Source: Odocoileus virginianus
Lineage: Eukaryota; Chordata; Mammalia; Artiodactyla; Cervidae
DNA: 64,000 nucleotides
Reading direction: 5' to 3'
NCBI RefSeq assembly: GCF_023699985.2
Contig: NC_069682.1
Span: 31,065,789-31,129,788, forward strand
In this document: piece by piece, positions 61,909 to 64,000 of the stretch
Layout: each line of letters starts with the position of its first letter
How positions within the stretch are numbered: the stretch's first letter is position 1
Program-made: the position numbers and the translations under genes
The notes under the pieces: generated by a model
Databases searched by the model: none
What the model saw: the letters and a program-made list of their open reading frames with translations, nothing else
Told to the model about the DNA's origin: nothing

Positions 61909-62244
61909 AACTAGTTAAAAAAAAAAGTTACAAGCTTAAATAGGAGATGGAAGTCAATTCAAAGGAACTCCTGGATGTGCCTCAGAATTATGCTGTCAAT
62001 GTGAAAAGTGCTCGAGGTCAAGAACAGCATGCCTACGGCTAAAAGAAATTCAGAATAATCCTTCAATAGAACACTTCTCCTGCCTCCAAAATAAGTGTTT
62101 GATTTTTCCAAAAGGAGAGAAAAAAAGTATTAAATCAAAGGATATGTTTTTCAAGTGCTATCTCTTAGAATCAAGAAAACATAGTAATATGTACAAACAT
62201 GCTCTGCAAATTAAGTGCTATGCATACAGGTAATTTTAAAGGTG
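61909..62244. other. Unannotated sequence
   Basis: A-rich start after the BovB tail, then unique sequence. Nothing recognised. Confidence 0.5.
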
Positions 62245-62365
62245 GGTTTCCCAGGTGGCTCCGTGGTAAAAGAATGTGCCTGCCAATGCAGGAGATGAAG
62301 GAACACGAGTTCAACCCCTGGGTTGGGAAGATCCCCAGAGGAGGAAATGGCAACCCACTCCAGTA
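62245..62365 (+). mobile_element. Bov-tA: Truncated Bov-tA SINE
   Basis: GTTTCCCAGGTGGCTCCGTG, CTGCCAATGCAGGAGATG, GGTTGGGAAGATCCCCAGAG, CAACCCACTCCAGTATG. It breaks off at the CCAGTAT point, lacking the BovB-derived tail, as does the first copy at 334-452. Confidence 0.92.
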
Positions 62366-62869
62366 TGTGTACAAATAGCACTGCTTTCCATAAAACTTAA
62401 AAGCTTCTCTCAAAAAGCACATATAAAGTCAATGTTTAAAAAGAAGAAAATGAACAAGATTCCAATGTCATTGACTTTGTTTCAGAGGAAATAAAATGCT
62501 CCCCCTAACTTTCAAAAGACAAATGCACTTGACAAAACTAAGTCCCCTTCTTTTGCCCTGTTCTCACTTTCAGCACTTCCCACATAATATATCACACTAT
62601 TATATGTTTAATTCTTTAAAATATTCTCTTGGGAAATGTATTTTAACATCTAATCATTATCGTTGTCCAAAAGTTCTTTCTTACATCTATCTTCTTTTTT
62701 CCAATTGTCTATTATATTTAGTAGACTGTTTTATTTGGTTTTGTCTTTGAAGTCATTATTTAAAGGCAAATCAGTATCCTCTGCAATCTGATCTTGAAGA
62801 GCAAAGCAGGACATGAACTTTCACTTATTTTTTTTTATAAGCAGCACTGATTTTCTATGACTCTCTTAC
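62366..62869. other. Unannotated AT-rich sequence
   Basis: Unique-looking. The 84-codon plus frame at 62496-62750 has no support. It would be intron of the proposed minus-strand gene. Confidence 0.45.
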
Positions 62870-63183
62870 CTGGTGACCAAAACACTGTAATGACAATATG
62901 ACAGACTGGTGGCACTGGTGACTCCCAAGACAAGAACAAACAGCAGCTGATTCAAATGGAGTCAAACCTTTGGTTGTTAGCACCATGGCTGTTAATCCAT
63001 GTAAGTATTCTGTGTCCACACCCTCCTTATAAATGGCCACTGGAAAGTTACATATCGCTTCAGACTTCTTCCTCTGATTTGGTTTGGCGATCCCTACAGC
63101 AAGAGACTTGTAAATCAGATCATAAACAAATTCTGGAGGGTGACCTGAAAAAGGGACTTTCCTGGGAAAGTCACACAACTTCT
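62870..63183 (-). CDS. Candidate 314-bp internal coding exon, unidentified gene
   Basis: The strongest exon candidate in the window. On the minus strand an excellent acceptor (CTGCCTGCCTGCCATTTTGCAG, with a TCTAAAC branch-point-like motif upstream) ends at 63184. A consensus donor (CACCAG|GTAAGAG) starts at 62869. The whole interval is open in one frame (entering at phase 1, leaving at phase 0) inside AT-rich DNA where frames are usually short. It reads KLCDFPRKVPFSGHPPEF, then VYDLIYKSLAVGIAKPNQ and RKKSEAICNFPVAIYKEG. The last 30 residues are rich in Cys, His and Ser. No domain is recognised. The plus-strand frame over it (62956-63225) is a shadow. Confidence 0.45.
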
Positions 63184-64000
63184 CTGCAAAATGGCAGGCA
63201 GGCAGGGTGGACCACAGAAAGCTGATTTGTTTAGACATTTCTACTGTCCAGCAGCTCACTACATGGTAAACATCCTATACAGAGCCTTTACAAAGAATCT
63301 TTGCATGGGGTAGATGCTTAAAACTAGAAGATCTATAAATTATATGGCTATTGTCAACTTTACTCAGATTACAAGTATCAAAATGCCTTGGTAAGACTAA
63401 TAAGACTTTAGACCAATTATCATTTGTCATTAAGAACACACTTCTAAGTACCAGCATCTCAGATACAAACACTGAGCAAATATGCAAGACACTGGAGAGG
63501 GATGGGACAGGAGTAGCTGGTGCTCCAGCACGAGGCCACACCTCCTATCATCTCATTTGTCAGGTCAACCTGGAGGGCTGACATTACGGCAGCTAATAGC
63601 TCTTAAGTGACTCCAGCGTGGAGCTAGCACAATCCTCATATGCCTGATGACACCAGCTTATGAAACGTGTAACAACCATCATCTGTGTCCAGCCAAAAAC
63701 TCCATTCCCCTGCAGCAGTTGAAGTTTCCCAAGATAGCTGCAACCACACATCTCATCCCATCTGCTCTTTTAGTGTCATCTCCCCCATCAGCAAGTGAAA
63801 CCTACCTCCCGCCCTCCCCGAAACCAATCTTTGATCTGAGGTGGTCTTGTGACCAGTTTTGACCAACAGAATGGACAGAAGTGACTCCGAGTCTCTCCAG
63901 AATCTGAGCCTTTAAAGAGCTACAGCTTTTGCCTTCACTTTCTGAAGACTTCCTTCTTGGGATCCAGATAACGAAGTGGGAGGAAGCCCAATGAAGTCCA
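63184..64000. other. Unannotated; possible LTR-like old repeat at the right end
   Basis: 63840-63970 (TTTTGACCAACAGAATGGAC, then GAAGTGACTCCGAGTC and CACTTTCTGAAGACTTCC) resembles a common ancient mammalian dispersed repeat with a GACCAATAGAATG motif, possibly LTR-derived. The family is uncertain. The remainder has no supported exon. Confidence 0.35.

Overview
This is mammalian nuclear DNA from a ruminant (cattle, sheep, goat or a close relative; the sequence alone does not separate them). It contains BovB (RTE-clade) LINEs, Bov-tA SINEs that combine a tRNA-Glu-like head with a BovB-derived tail, and cetartiodactyl CHR-type tRNA-Glu SINEs. Older shared mammalian repeats (L1M, L2, MIR, MER5A-like hAT elements) are also present. 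Nothing suggests a bacterial, viral or plasmid replicon: there are no operons, rRNA or stand-alone tRNA genes, and no CRISPR array. Most open frames are retrotransposon coding sequence or its antisense shadow.

Layout. 1-4.5 kb is an old antisense L1 split by two younger SINE insertions. 4.5-9.2 kb is mostly unique, AT-rich DNA with one SINE and a MIR. 9.2-12.4 kb holds two BovB fragments on opposite strands. 12.4-16.3 kb is unique sequence with SINEs, MIRs and a CpG-rich minus-strand open frame. 16.3-19.8 kb is an L1 split by a BovB insertion that carries the best preserved reverse transcriptase frame (344 codons). 20.6-21.7 kb is another BovB. 21.7-23.2 kb is a long antisense L2. 24.6-27.0 kb is L1 and L2 debris. 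31.6-32.6 kb is a BovB whose catalytic YADD has become YAAD. 38.4, 40.7 and 35.5 kb carry L1 3' ends. 50.4-52.6 kb is a longer L1 ORF2 plus 3' UTR with a deletion. 59.2-62.4 kb packs a SINE, L2, MIR, CHR SINE, BovB and a SINE fragment.

Possible gene. Between about 63.2 kb and 34.2 kb the minus strand has several short open segments bounded by good splice signals: 63183-62870, 59744-59689, 55891-55834, 47779-47724, 46443-46368 and 34184-34152, the last ending in a stop codon. Four of them (59.7, 55.8, 46.4 and 34.2 kb) join without breaking the reading frame. This suggests the 3' half of a minus-strand protein-coding gene with very long introns. I do not recognise the protein, and at least one exon between 62.9 and 59.7 kb would be missing. 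It is a hypothesis, not a gene call.

I found no convincing previously undescribed biological system. The most useful leads are the exon chain, three CpG-rich open patches that no repeat explains, the nested BovB/L1 structures, a hairpin at an L1 deletion junction, a 29-bp minisatellite and a 60-bp tandem duplication.
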